The notes under the pieces were generated by a model that ran no database searches, had not been told where the DNA came from, and was given only the letters and a program-made list of their open reading frames with translations. The position numbers and the translations under genes were made by a program. From Bacillota bacterium (GTDB lineage: Bacteria > Bacillota > DTU065): a stretch of DNA of 64,000 bases. The stretch spans positions 20,371 through 84,370 of the forward strand of contig JAHDNZ010000046.1 in NCBI GenBank assembly GCA_018435125.1. Reading direction: 5' to 3'. Of the stretch, positions 17,558 to 26,281 are shown in pieces (within the stretch, counting starts at the first letter, position 1; every line of letters begins with the position of its first letter).

Positions 17558-18094
17558 ATGTTTACAGGGACCACCATAATTGCGCTAAGGCGTGGTAAAG
17601 AAGTTGCCATAGGCGGTGACGGACAAATTACCTTGGCTGAGAAAACTATATTTAAGGCTAAAGCTAAAAAAATCCGCCGCCTTTATGATGGTAAGATCCT
17701 GGCAGGTTTCGCCGGTTCAGTAGCCGATGCCTTTACTCTATTTGAAAGATTTGAAAAGAAGCTGGCTGAACATAAGGGCAATTTAGTGCGGGGTAGTGTT
17801 GAACTAGCTAAAGACTGGCGAAGTGATCGGGTGCTGCAAAAGCTGGAGGCGCTTCTTTTAGTAGCCGATAGTGAACACCTTCTAGTAATTTCCGGCTCAG
17901 GTGAAGTAATTGAACCAGATGACAATATAGCCGCGATAGGTTCAGGTGGAGGTTATGCTTTGGCCGCCGCCAGAGCTCTATATAAGCATACAGATTTATC
18001 TGCTAGGGAAGTTGTGGCTGAAAGCTTAAGATTGGCGTCCGAAATTTGTATTTATACTAACGATCAAATCTCCATCTTGGAATTGGAGGAATAA
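17558..18094 (+). CDS. hslV: ATP-dependent protease peptidase subunit HslV (ClpQ)
   Basis: 178 residues of the proteasome-beta-like fold: [55 protein letters not shown] segment, [16 protein letters not shown] and CIYTNDQI. The catalytic threonine is expected in the TT after a short MFTG leader, as in Bacillus ClpQ. The ribosome binding site is AAGGAGG. It forms a complex with HslU, encoded 3 bp downstream. Confidence 0.95.
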   Translation: MFTGTTIIALRRGKEVAIGGDGQITLAEKTIFKAKAKKIRRLYDGKILAGFAGSVADAFTLFERFEKKLAEHKGNLVRGSVELAKDWRSDRVLQKLEALLLVADSEHLLVISGSGEVIEPDDNIAAIGSGGGYALAAARALYKHTDLSAREVVAESLRLASEICIYTNDQISILELEE

Positions 18095-18097
18095 TAG

Positions 18098-19459
18098 ATG
18101 GAAGGGATGACTCCCAAAGAGGTTGTAGCTTACTTAGATAAATATATAATAGGTCAAGATAAGGCTAAAAAAGCCGTGGCTATAGCCTTAAGAAACAGGC
18201 AAAGACGCAAGAGCATAAGTGGTGAGTTGAAAGATGAAATTGCACCTAAAAACATCCTGATGATAGGTCCTACAGGTGTTGGCAAGACTGAGATCGCAAG
18301 AAGGCTAGCACGTTTAGTAGAAGCACCATTTATCAAGGTTGAGGCAACTAAGTTTACCGAGGTAGGCTATGTAGGACGTGATGTAGAGTCTATCATTAGA
18401 GACTTAGTGGAAGAAGCAATCCGCATAGTAAAAAAACGTAGGCTAGAAGAAGTTAGGGAAAAAGCCAAAGCCCAAGCTGAACTGGCATTACTTGAGATTT
18501 TGGCTCCGACTAAAAAAGGAGAGTCAAAAAACCCTTTCAGTGTACTTTTTGGTGGGGAACAAAAAGAAGAAACCCAGCTTGTAGAAGTTCCCCAAAGAGA
18601 AGAGATCGCTTTAAATTTACACCAGGGAAAACTTGAAGAGCAATTAATCGAGCTTGATGTTCTTAACAAAGATCCCCAAGTAGACCTCTTTGCTTTTGGA
18701 CTTGATGATCTAAATGTCAATTTTCAGGATCTTTTTAGCAGTTTTATGCCTAAAAAAACGGTTAAAAAGAAAGTTACGGTAAAAAAGGCTAGAGAAATGT
18801 TAACTGAACTGGAAGCAGAAAAACTTTTAGATTTAGATGTTATTAACCAGGAAGCGATTATTCTCGCGGAAAATGAAGGCATTGTTTTTATTGATGAGCT
18901 CGATAAGATTGTGGGGGGATACTCCAAAGATGGTCCGGAGGTATCGCGTGAAGGAGTACAAAGAGACATATTACCCATTATCGAAGGTTCTAATGTACCT
19001 ACACGTTATGGCCATGTTAAAACAGATTATATTCTTTTTATTGCCGCAGGTGCCTTTCATATCTCAAAACCTTCCGAGCTGATACCCGAACTACAGGGTC
19101 GTCTACCGGTTCGGGTAGAGCTAGCTAGCCTTTCCGAAGATGATTTTGTGCGTATTCTAAAAGAGCCTAAAAACTCCTTGCTGTTTCAATATCGTGAACT
19201 TCTTAAAACCGAAGGGGTTACACTGGAGTTTACCGATTCAGGTATCAAACAGATAGCCTCTTTAGCTTGTAAAGTAAATGAAAACACCGAAGATATCGGT
19301 GCTAGAAGACTGCATACTATCCTAGAGGCAGTACTGGAAGATGTTTCTTATGAGGCACCAGAACTTACCAGCCATACTATTACTATAGATGCTAAATATG
19401 TTGATGCAAAACTTGGAGAACTTGTTAAAAATAAAGATCTCAGCCAATATATCCTTTAG
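18098..19459 (+). CDS. hslU: ATP-dependent protease ATPase subunit HslU (ClpY)
   Basis: 453-residue AAA+ unfoldase. It has [18 protein letters not shown], Walker [16 protein letters not shown] (about 65-79), pore/axial region [15 protein letters not shown], an intermediate I domain (about 110-240, charged), Walker [12 protein letters not shown], sensor motifs near IGARRLHT and the C-terminal tail LSQYIL, which docks HslV. Directly downstream of hslV. codY, often next in Firmicutes, is missing: the following gene is on the opposite strand. Confidence 0.97.
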   Translation: MEGMTPKEVVAYLDKYIIGQDKAKKAVAIALRNRQRRKSISGELKDEIAPKNILMIGPTGVGKTEIARRLARLVEAPFIKVEATKFTEVGYVGRDVESIIRDLVEEAIRIVKKRRLEEVREKAKAQAELALLEILAPTKKGESKNPFSVLFGGEQKEETQLVEVPQREEIALNLHQGKLEEQLIELDVLNKDPQVDLFAFGLDDLNVNFQDLFSSFMPKKTVKKKVTVKKAREMLTELEAEKLLDLDVINQEAIILAENEGIVFIDELDKIVGGYSKDGPEVSREGVQRDILPIIEGSNVPTRYGHVKTDYILFIAAGAFHISKPSELIPELQGRLPVRVELASLSEDDFVRILKEPKNSLLFQYRELLKTEGVTLEFTDSGIKQIASLACKVNENTEDIGARRLHTILEAVLEDVSYEAPELTSHTITIDAKYVDAKLGELVKNKDLSQYIL

Positions 19460-19468
19460 CACCAAAAG

Positions 19469-19728
19469 TAAAGCCTCTGCTAAAGGTGGCGTATCTAAGG
19501 GATTTAATCCCTTCTTTGCTTTATATGTCCTTACCGCTTAACTGATAGCGCTGAGCTAAAATGCAAAGCCTTAAAAAATCGATTAACAGCTAAAAAAGAC
19601 CAGTCATGCCCAACAATTATGTTTGAACATGACTGGTCACTTTTTTGTACCGCTTGAGGGCTGTCACTCATAAAACTTACCTGTTATCGTAAATCCCTAA
19701 GTTACGCTCTCAAAAAGCAGAGGCTTTA
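19469..19728. mobile_element. MITE-like element with 38-bp imperfect terminal inverted repeats
   Basis: The left end 19469-19506 (TAAAGCCTCTGCT, then GCGTATCTAAGGGATTTA) is repeated inverted at 19690-19728 (TAAATCCCTAAGTTACGC, then AGCAGAGGCTTTA). The outer 13 bp are identical, the inner parts match with a few mismatches and one indel, and both ends finish with TA, as expected of a TA target duplication (IS630/mariner-type). No coding capacity lies inside; the core contains two hairpins, one usable as a terminator. The whole 260-bp unit sits between convergent genes. No second copy was seen in the window, so mobility is inference. Confidence 0.5.
19592..19646. terminator. Bidirectional intrinsic terminator between convergent hslU and caspase-like gene
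   Basis: The 11-bp stem GACCAGTCATG (19598-19608) / CATGACTGGTC (19628-19638) is flanked by an A-run on the left and a T-run on the right. It can therefore terminate transcripts from both sides. It is inside the MITE-like unit. Confidence 0.82.
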
Positions 19729-19738
19729 TTGTTATCAG

Positions 19739-20824
19739 CTAGGGTATATAACGGTATAAGACCGGGTTAATATTGAGAGTGTCTTCGAAGATAGGTGTTT
19801 GTAAGTTATCTTCAGGTAAATTAAGATAGGCAAAGGTTTTTTGGATGTAGACAAAGATCTCTTGAGCGGTAATTTTACCGTCACTGTTAGTATCAGCACC
19901 GCGGTTAATTAGGCCAAGTAGGAAGTGCTTGGTAAAAAGACCTAAACCGCCGTCATTACTGTATTGATAGGAAACCTGAGAAGCTAGCGAAGAAGCAAGG
20001 AGCACATAACCTGAGTTTTGCAAGGCTTTCGGTGTAGGCTGTCTCACGGCAGGTTTTCCATCAAAAAGCGAACCTGAAAAGCAAGAATCCATAACCAGAG
20101 TGATTTCCTTGGTAGGCATCTGCAAAAAGTGCTCTTTAAGATCAAGATCGGATAAAGAGTCGTACGGATCCTCTTTAGAATAATTATATAAAAGCAGGTG
20201 GTCATAAGCACCATGCCCGGAAAAATACACCACTAAGTAATCTTCAGGTTGCAGCTCCTTTTTAAGACGGTTAAAAATATTTAGGATATTGTCTCTGGTA
20301 GCATCTTGGTCACGCACAGTAATAACAGTGCCTGGGGTTTTTACAAAAAACTCTTCCATAGCATTGGCATCAGCTGAATAGAGGGAAGGTATTTTAGCAT
20401 AAAGACTTACGCCGATTATAAGGTAATAACCTTTACCGACAGGATAAAAAACAGTATTAATGGCATTTGGCAAAACCTCCACTTCAAATTCCCGGGAAAT
20501 ATTGCTAAAAGGAGCTGTAACCACTAAGGTTTGTAAACCCTCAGGAAGGTTATTGAGCAAAAAAGCTCCGCTAGCGTTAGAAAAAGTGCTGATGTTAGTA
20601 TTTTTAACTTTGATTAAGGCACCTTTAAGTGGTTTATAACCAAGAGGTAGGCTCGTATTAGAACTTATGGCCTTTAGATTGTTACTATCTGAGGTTAGCT
20701 CTTCACGGATAACTATTGTGCCGGCAATGCTTCCTCGTTTTATATTATTTGGTAAACAACCTACTAAAAAAGTTCCTAGTAAAAACACTAAGATCAGTAA
20801 AGGACAATATTTATCTTTGAACAT
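19739..20824 (-). CDS. Caspase-like (C14 family) lipoprotein with EF-hand loop
   Basis: 361 residues. A lipoprotein signal has lipobox LVGC at 20-23. A carboxypeptidase-regulatory-like beta domain follows (about 30-125: GALIKVKNTNISTFSNASGA, FLLNNLPEG). The caspase fold has YFSGHGAYD (catalytic His, about 205) and VMDSCFSGSLFDG (catalytic Cys, about 248). A canonical EF-hand loop DTNSDGKITAQE lies at about 311-322. The catalytic dyad is intact, so it is probably an active, calcium-responsive protease on the outer face of the membrane. ATG 20824 follows AAGAGGTG; a GTG three codons upstream overlaps it. It lies 13 bp downstream of the lipid kinase in the same direction. Its target is unknown. 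Confidence 0.85.
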   Translation of the reverse strand: MFKDKYCPLLILVFLLGTFLVGCLPNNIKRGSIAGTIVIREELTSDSNNLKAISSNTSLPLGYKPLKGALIKVKNTNISTFSNASGAFLLNNLPEGLQTLVVTAPFSNISREFEVEVLPNAINTVFYPVGKGYYLIIGVSLYAKIPSLYSADANAMEEFFVKTPGTVITVRDQDATRDNILNIFNRLKKELQPEDYLVVYFSGHGAYDHLLLYNYSKEDPYDSLSDLDLKEHFLQMPTKEITLVMDSCFSGSLFDGKPAVRQPTPKALQNSGYVLLASSLASQVSYQYSNDGGLGLFTKHFLLGLINRGADTNSDGKITAQEIFVYIQKTFAYLNLPEDNLQTPIFEDTLNINPVLYRYIP

Positions 20825-20837
20825 AAAGCTCACCTCT

Positions 20838-21707
20838 TTAGCTTGGTTGATAGACTAAGAGATTTTCAGTGCTAACTGAGGCCTTAAGTGGAGTATAGCC
20901 TTTAATTTCGCCATCGATCATCTTGGGCGCAGGTTCTAGACTGGTTATGGTCACATTTTTAGCTCTAAGAAACTCAACATGCGGATGATTAACATGCTTG
21001 CCTGAATAGACACCAGGCAGCAGTTTTAATATTTCAAATCCTTTAGTATCACGGACAATAACAACATCTAAAAGATGATCGGTAGGATTAGCCTTTGGTG
21101 CTAAGAAAAGGCCACCACCGGTATAAGGAGTATTCATTACATAAGTAAGGATGGATTTTACTTCGCGAACTTTATCATCAGCTTCTATTCTTAGGGTTAG
21201 GGGTTTTAGACCAAAAGCAGAAGCTACAATATCCAAATAGATGGCCAAAGAACCTCTGATCAGACGGTGATTTCTTTTGCTGTTTACTCTTTGCATAACA
21301 TCAGAGGCTAAACCTAAAGCTACTGAAGAGACAAAAAGGCCTTCATTTTCCAAACCCATATTGATAGCTTTTATTTTTCCTTGGGTTATGGTTTTTAAGC
21401 TTTCCAAACCAAAGGGTATTTTTAATGAACGCGCCAAATCATTTCCTGTTCCAAGAGGAACTACACACAAAGGTTTGTCTTTTGGCATTCCGTTTACTAC
21501 TTCATTGATAGTTCCATCGCCGCCTACGGCAATGATTCCTTCATAGTTTTCGGCTTGAGCGGCCAATAAAGAGGCATGATTGGGGCTGTCGGTAAGCTTT
21601 AAGTCATATGAGATACCTAGAAGTTTTAGTTCGTCTTCTAACTTTGGTAGCGATGCCTGGGCTAACCCTCTGCCGGCTACAGGATTAGCGATTACGATAA
21701 ATCTCAT
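20838..21707 (-). CDS. Diacylglycerol/lipid kinase family protein (YegS/DgkB-like)
   Basis: 289 residues. The N-terminal kinase domain has IVIANPVAGRGLA, AVGGDGTINEVVNGM (GGDGT at 62-66) and VPLGTGNDLAR. The C-terminal beta domain holds GGGLFLAPKANPTDHLLDVVI in outline and DGEIKGYTP near the end. It phosphorylates diacylglycerol or a related lipid with ATP and Mg2+. The start is MRFIVIANP with ribosome binding site GCGAGG. It forms a two-gene unit with the caspase-like lipoprotein; whether that is functional or incidental is unclear. Confidence 0.92.
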   Translation of the reverse strand: MRFIVIANPVAGRGLAQASLPKLEDELKLLGISYDLKLTDSPNHASLLAAQAENYEGIIAVGGDGTINEVVNGMPKDKPLCVVPLGTGNDLARSLKIPFGLESLKTITQGKIKAINMGLENEGLFVSSVALGLASDVMQRVNSKRNHRLIRGSLAIYLDIVASAFGLKPLTLRIEADDKVREVKSILTYVMNTPYTGGGLFLAPKANPTDHLLDVVIVRDTKGFEILKLLPGVYSGKHVNHPHVEFLRAKNVTITSLEPAPKMIDGEIKGYTPLKASVSTENLLVYQPS

Positions 21708-21842
21708 TTCTAAACCTCGCTTTTTAATGTCTTCGGGATCGAGTTAATCTAATGCTCTACTTATTAAAAAAGATTCGCTTGTCGTATCATCGTTCCTGCT
21801 CTAACTTCCAGAAACAAAATATTCCGGCAATTTTGACCCAAA

Positions 21843-24635
21843 TTAACAGCTATGAGCAGGAGAACCTAGGTAGGATATGTTTTCTAGTAAGAGATTAGGC
21901 GCACGCTTACGATCTAAGGTTCCAAAAACCAAAGCGATGCCTCCTTCTTTAATGTTTAGCTGGTTTTGTCGGGGGAAGTACGTGACATCCACCTGGCCGG
22001 TTTCATCTTCCATGACAAAAAAGACTACCGGACGACCGCTTTTTGTCGGTGGTCGATGCGGTTTTAGAATTTGACCTGCAAAAAAGATTGGCCCCTCAGC
22101 TGCAAGTGCCTCACTGGCTTTTAATACTGAAGCAGGTAAGCTTGGGCGGTAAAACTCCATGACATGAGAAAAAGGAGAGAGGTTTAAAACCAGCATTTCT
22201 CTTAAAAAACGATCCCAGGGTGAGAAATCTCCGGGTAGAGGTTTACTTCCCCAAAGTTCCCACAGGAGACTACGACGACTTTGTGCAAAACTATCTAGGG
22301 CACCTGATAAAATTAAAAGACGACGCTCTTTCTCAGTAATAAATTCTAGATCGCGCAAAGCGTTAAAGGGACGTCTCTTTATGATCTCATCAAAGGTTTT
22401 TTCAGAAAAGCCTTTGATAAGTTTAAGGCCTAAAAAGATTTGTCCGGCACCGCCTTTTGTCACAAGAGGCGAGGTGTTGATATCTAAAGGTGTTATTTTT
22501 ACACCTAAGCGTTTAGCTTCCCAGAGCAAAGACTGAGGCGGGTAGTAACCCAGAGGTTGGTTGTTTATGAGAGCTGCAAAGAACTCTGCTGGGTAGTGAC
22601 AACGCAGATAGGCTGTTTTATAGGCTGTTTGGGCAAAAGAGGCCGAATGGGCCTCGCAAAGGCCATAGCCGGCAAAACTTTCCAAGGTATCGAAAACACT
22701 GCTGGCAGTTTCTAAAGAGGCGCCTCTTTGCTGAGCCTTTTCCAAGAAGAGATGGCGAAACTGTTTTAGTTCCAGTTCGCGTTTTTTGCTAGTCAAAGCT
22801 TTTCTGAGCTTATCTGACTCTCCCAAGGTAAAGCCGGCTAAAACCGTAGCAATTTGCAGGATCTGTTCTTGAAAGACAATCAGACCGTAGGTTTTTTCTT
22901 TTTTTTTTTTTACTTCGGGAGTGAGATAGGAGACTTCTTCTTTTTGCAAATGGCGCTTGATAAAAGGTTCCACCATATTGCCTTTAATGGGACCGGGCCT
23001 GATTAAGGCTACACTAGCTACCAGATCATTAAAATTACTGGGCTTAATTCTTTGCTGCAGCCCTCTTTGGGCCGGGCTTTCTAATTGAAAGACGCCTAAG
23101 CTTTTCCCGGAGGTCAGCATCTTATACGTGGGCTTGTCGTTGTCTTGAATCGGCAGGTTTAACTCTGAAAGAGCGCCCAAGGTGCGCAAAGATAAAAGGT
23201 CTAACTTGACAAGGCCCATCTCTTCGATGTCATCTTTATCAAAGGCGATAACTGTCTGGCCTAAAGAGGACTTTACTAGTGGTACATGCCAGGCAAGATC
23301 ATTAGAAGCAATGGCCAAGCCGCTAGAGTGAGTTGCTATATGTCGAGGCAGTCCGTACATTTTATCTACTAAAACCGGCAGCAGATTCTCCGGAAGACCG
23401 ATACGCAAAAGATCATTTTTGGCTGAATCCTCCCGGTAGCGATGAAAAGCACAGATGCTAGCGATATGTTTAGAGCCATATTTGTTCTCTAAGAATTCTT
23501 TTAGCTCTAAACGTCTTCGCCAATCAAAATCGATGTCAATATCGGGCTGGTTGCTACGCTCAAGGCTAAGAAAGCGTTCAAAGACCAGGTTGTGGGCTAT
23601 AGGGTCAACCTGAGTCAGATCAAGACAGTAGCTTACCAACGAACCGGCAGCAGAGCCACGTCCCTGGTAGGTAATTTCTTGCCTTTTGGCAAAGCTAATC
23701 AGGTCATGGACTAATAAAAAATAACCGGCATAGCCTAAGGTAGAAATAACATCTAATTCATAGGATAAGCGTTTTTTTGCATTCTCATTGCCCAGAGGAT
23801 ATTTTCTGTTAAACCCCTCTAAGGCAAGAGATGTCAGTTTTTGTTTAGCTTTTGGTACTTCAGGCAGAAGTTTGGGAGGTGTAAGGGGTTTTAGCTCCGG
23901 AATTTCAGCCAAAAAATAAGCACCTTCCAAAGCTTTTGGAAAATCCTTAAACCTACCGGCTAACTCTTCGCGGCTACAAAGATAGCCGGCATTATTAAAA
24001 GATCTTTCCGGATGAACGTCATTAAGGCCAATGCCAAGACGAATGCAGTTTAAACTATCGTGAACGGGAAAATCCTCCGGATAAGCATAATGAACATCTA
24101 CCGTGGCTACCATCGGCAGCTTTAGTTTTTGTGCCAGCTCAGAGAGGTTAGTTAAAAGTTGTTGTGTTTTTGGTAATCTCTCATGACTCATTTCAATAAA
24201 AAAACGGCCCTTAAAGAGGGAAGACCAGCTTTGCGCCAGTTCCAAAGCTTCTTGGTAGCGTTTTTTAAGTAGGAGTTTTTGTAATTTAGAATGGCGGCAG
24301 CCCGAAAGAACTAGGATACCTTCTCCGGAGGGAAGAGTAGCCAAAGTTTTTACCGGATTGTTTAAGTAATAGCAGATTTTTTGATATCCCAGGTAGTTTT
24401 CGGCCAGCAGAGTAAGGTGACTTTGATCGGCAAGAGTCACCTCGCAGCCGATAATTGGTTTGATACCGGCCTCAAGAGCCAGACGTTGAAATTCAAAAAC
24501 GCCGGAGACACTGCCATGATCGGTAAGAGCTATGGCTTTATACCCGAGTTCACTGCCTCTTTTAATCAGTTCATAAGGATTGCTGGCTCCATCAAGCAGT
24601 GAATAGGCTGAATGGGTATGCAAAGAGATAGTCAT
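21843..24635 (-). CDS. dnaE2: Error-prone DNA polymerase III alpha subunit (DnaE2/ImuC type)
   Basis: 930 residues, shorter than replicative DnaE (about 1100 or more). The N-terminal PHP domain has HTHSAYSLLDGAS (6-18) and ALTDHGSVSG. The polymerase core has GRGSAAGSLVSYCL and PDIDIDFDWRRR (about 361-372) with catalytic aspartates, then GIRPGPIKGNM-like VALIRPGPIKGNM, QEQILQIA, a helix-hairpin-helix, and a C-terminal OB fold (GPIFFAGQILKP, VFFVMEDETGQVDVTYFP). The truncated C-terminus lacking a tau-binding tail, and the ImuB-like neighbour behind a LexA box, indicate the SOS mutasome polymerase. The ribosome binding site is AAAGGAGG. It could alternatively be a divergent DnaE1. Confidence 0.85.
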   Translation of the reverse strand: MTISLHTHSAYSLLDGASNPYELIKRGSELGYKAIALTDHGSVSGVFEFQRLALEAGIKPIIGCEVTLADQSHLTLLAENYLGYQKICYYLNNPVKTLATLPSGEGILVLSGCRHSKLQKLLLKKRYQEALELAQSWSSLFKGRFFIEMSHERLPKTQQLLTNLSELAQKLKLPMVATVDVHYAYPEDFPVHDSLNCIRLGIGLNDVHPERSFNNAGYLCSREELAGRFKDFPKALEGAYFLAEIPELKPLTPPKLLPEVPKAKQKLTSLALEGFNRKYPLGNENAKKRLSYELDVISTLGYAGYFLLVHDLISFAKRQEITYQGRGSAAGSLVSYCLDLTQVDPIAHNLVFERFLSLERSNQPDIDIDFDWRRRLELKEFLENKYGSKHIASICAFHRYREDSAKNDLLRIGLPENLLPVLVDKMYGLPRHIATHSSGLAIASNDLAWHVPLVKSSLGQTVIAFDKDDIEEMGLVKLDLLSLRTLGALSELNLPIQDNDKPTYKMLTSGKSLGVFQLESPAQRGLQQRIKPSNFNDLVASVALIRPGPIKGNMVEPFIKRHLQKEEVSYLTPEVKKKKEKTYGLIVFQEQILQIATVLAGFTLGESDKLRKALTSKKRELELKQFRHLFLEKAQQRGASLETASSVFDTLESFAGYGLCEAHSASFAQTAYKTAYLRCHYPAEFFAALINNQPLGYYPPQSLLWEAKRLGVKITPLDINTSPLVTKGGAGQIFLGLKLIKGFSEKTFDEIIKRRPFNALRDLEFITEKERRLLILSGALDSFAQSRRSLLWELWGSKPLPGDFSPWDRFLREMLVLNLSPFSHVMEFYRPSLPASVLKASEALAAEGPIFFAGQILKPHRPPTKSGRPVVFFVMEDETGQVDVTYFPRQNQLNIKEGGIALVFGTLDRKRAPNLLLENISYLGSPAHSC

Positions 24636-24655
24636 TTATTTTTACCAGGCCTCCT

Positions 24656-24883
24656 TTAGTCATGGCTTTGATAAAGGATAGTCTCTCCTGATGGTGTTTT
24701 AGCGATCTCAAAGAGACCTTCGGGTTTAGTTAAAACCAGTAAAAACTTTAATACCGGCTCGCCTTGCCACCAGGCACCACTTTCATACCAGCTATCTATT
24801 TCTTTTATAATGGTGTAGTTAACGCCGCGAAAAAAGAAACTGTTATTGATAATTGTTATGGGCTTTTGCCAGAGATGGGACAC
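24656..24883 (-). CDS. DUF6504-like small protein of the ImuB/DnaE2 cassette
   Basis: 75 residues: KPITIINNSFFFRGVNYTII, then EIDSWYESGAWWQGEPVLKF and LFEIAKTPSGETILYQSHD. The pattern (an R-G-x-x-Y strand, an I-x-x-W-x-x-x-G-x-W-W motif, then an E-x-x-x-x-x-x-G-x-W/Y strand) resembles the DUF6504 domain that accompanies actinobacterial mutasome genes or forms the ImuB C-terminus. It lies 20 bp upstream of dnaE2 and downstream of the ImuB-like gene. The start is probably GTG 24883, although no good ribosome binding site is visible. Assignment is by eye. Confidence 0.55.
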   Translation of the reverse strand: MSHLWQKPITIINNSFFFRGVNYTIIKEIDSWYESGAWWQGEPVLKFLLVLTKPEGLFEIAKTPSGETILYQSHD

Positions 24884-25003
24884 CGTAAACCATTATAAGA
24901 AACTTATAAAACCCTGAAATATTTTTCGAGTTTGATAAGTATTCTTACAACAGATTCACCACCTTTGTATTTAAATATAAAGACCTTGCTTTGTTTTACC
25001 ACT

Positions 25004-25828
25004 TTAAGTCTTAAAACCCGTCGCATACCCCCAGATAAAATTAGCCCGGCGCACCTGTTCACGACGGTTTAGGGTAAGACCTAAACTGAGATGGCTTTCT
25101 TTTTCCAAAAGTTCTTCTAAGACTCCAGGAAGGCTAAAGTCAAAAAGACCGGCCTGTTTTAGGGGAGGTGTTTCCCAACTTAAAGCCACAAGAAATTCCC
25201 AGGGCCAAAGGGTGGTTAAGGATTTTTTTAAGGTTACAATACCAATTTTATCTTGCTTTAGGTCTACACTTCCTGTTTCAGAATAAAGCCAGAGACTACA
25301 GATGTGCGGGGGTAATTGTTTTATTAGGGAACAAAGAACTTGATCAAGATCTGTTTCAATAAATCTCTTTTCAAAGGCAGGTGGATAGGAAAGTATTTTT
25401 TCCGTATAATGGCCACGACAGTAGTGATAGATCTGTTCACCTAGTTCTCCTAGACGGCTACGCAAAGTTTCAAGAGGTATTATCTGCAACGAATCGATTG
25501 TCTTAAAGCCGGTCTCCCAAAATTCAATTAGGATTTTGGCAGGAACGGGCCAGAGGTAATCAACCGGAAGTTTAAAAAAAGGGGTGGCATTTTTTAACCA
25601 AAATAGGCCGGGGCGTTTTTGGTAAAGGGCTAGCGCTTTGGCCATAAGAATGTTATCAGCCACCACCAAACAACCATTAAAAGCCTTCCCCCAATCCAGA
25701 AGCTCTGCTTGACTGGTTGGGCCAAGGTTTAAGGCATATCCTGACAATTCTTCGGCAAAAAACGGTGTTTTACAATACACCTGATAGCGTTTTTTTAAGC
25801 TAGGTGCAGTTAACAGATAGGCAAACAA
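25004..25828 (-). CDS. imuB: ImuB-like, N-terminally shortened Y-family polymerase homologue
   Basis: About 275 residues. The segment LPVDYLWPVPAKILIEFWE plus TIDSLQIIPLETLRSRLGELG (roughly residues 100-155) matches the helix-hairpin-helix/thumb of Y-family polymerases. CLVVADNILMAKALALYQK before it resembles the fingers/palm segment that normally reads GIAxNKLLAKLAS. The N-terminal palm with the catalytic acidic residues is missing, and the whole protein is about half the usual ImuB length. TTG 25828 is 8 nt after GGAGG; ATGs farther upstream lie inside the LexA box. ImuB acts as a non-catalytic adaptor joining DnaE2 to the sliding clamp, so loss of the palm may be tolerated. Confidence 0.65.
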   Translation of the reverse strand: MFAYLLTAPSLKKRYQVYCKTPFFAEELSGYALNLGPTSQAELLDWGKAFNGCLVVADNILMAKALALYQKRPGLFWLKNATPFFKLPVDYLWPVPAKILIEFWETGFKTIDSLQIIPLETLRSRLGELGEQIYHYCRGHYTEKILSYPPAFEKRFIETDLDQVLCSLIKQLPPHICSLWLYSETGSVDLKQDKIGIVTLKKSLTTLWPWEFLVALSWETPPLKQAGLFDFSLPGVLEELLEKESHLSLGLTLNRREQVRRANFIWGYATGFKT

Positions 25829-25845
25829 GAAACTCGCCTCCATAC

Positions 25846-25859
25846 CGAACATACGTTCT
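25846..25859 (-). promoter_or_regulatory. LexA (SOS) operator of the mutasome cassette
   Basis: CGAACATACGTTCT, one base off the Gram-positive SOS box CGAACNNNNGTTCG, lies 9 bp downstream of the -10 box and overlaps the expected transcription start. LexA bound here would block transcription until DNA damage. Confidence 0.85.
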
Positions 25860-25867
25860 ATACCCTG

Positions 25868-25896
25868 ATTATATAGATATTTTTGCAGAAAAGCAA
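25868..25896 (-). promoter_or_regulatory. Promoter of the imuB-DUF6504-dnaE2 cassette
   Basis: On the minus strand, TTGCTT (25891-25896), a 17-bp spacer, and a perfect TATAAT (25868-25873). The LexA box follows immediately, so the pair forms a classical SOS promoter. Confidence 0.75.
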
Positions 25897-26013
25897 CTGC
25901 TTAAAGACTGACATTTATTACCTACTCCAAAAGTAAAAGTTAAATATTCTCACTTAAATCAACTCTTGATGCAACTGAGCTCTTATAGCAGTCTAGGGTA
26001 GGTGTATTTTTAG

Positions 26014-26205
26014 ATATTTTACGAAGGCAACAATAAAAAAATCGCCGAATATGAAGGCGAGTACATCGAAAAAACTCAGATCGCAGACAGCTCATGGAAT
26101 ATACTATGGAGCGGGAGCGATTATCCCAAACAATGGCCTGTCAAAACTGATGGAAAACCTAGCGGTGCGATACTTAATATGCTTTATCTTAAAAGGCTTT
26201 GGTAA
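26014..26205 (+). pseudogene. Gene remnant of unknown family
   Basis: An open frame of 63 codons without a start codon ends at TAA 26203-26205. It has protein-like composition (IAEYEGEYIEKTQIADSSWN, then WSGSDYPKQWPVKTDGKPSG). A stop codon lies directly upstream and no ribosome binding site is present. It looks like the 3' part of a lost gene. The rest of the gap between the SOS promoter and the AraC-type gene (25897-26281) shows nothing else. Confidence 0.4.
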
Positions 26206-26281
26206 GCTGTAAATTTCGCCTTTAAAAAGTCGGGTGAATGCTCCTTGCTTTTGTTAAAATCATAATCGGGAGGTGAAGCAA

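Noticed and set aside
18367..18978. Long minus-strand frames opposite hslU
   Set aside because: They are antisense shadows with serine-rich composition and no ribosome binding site.
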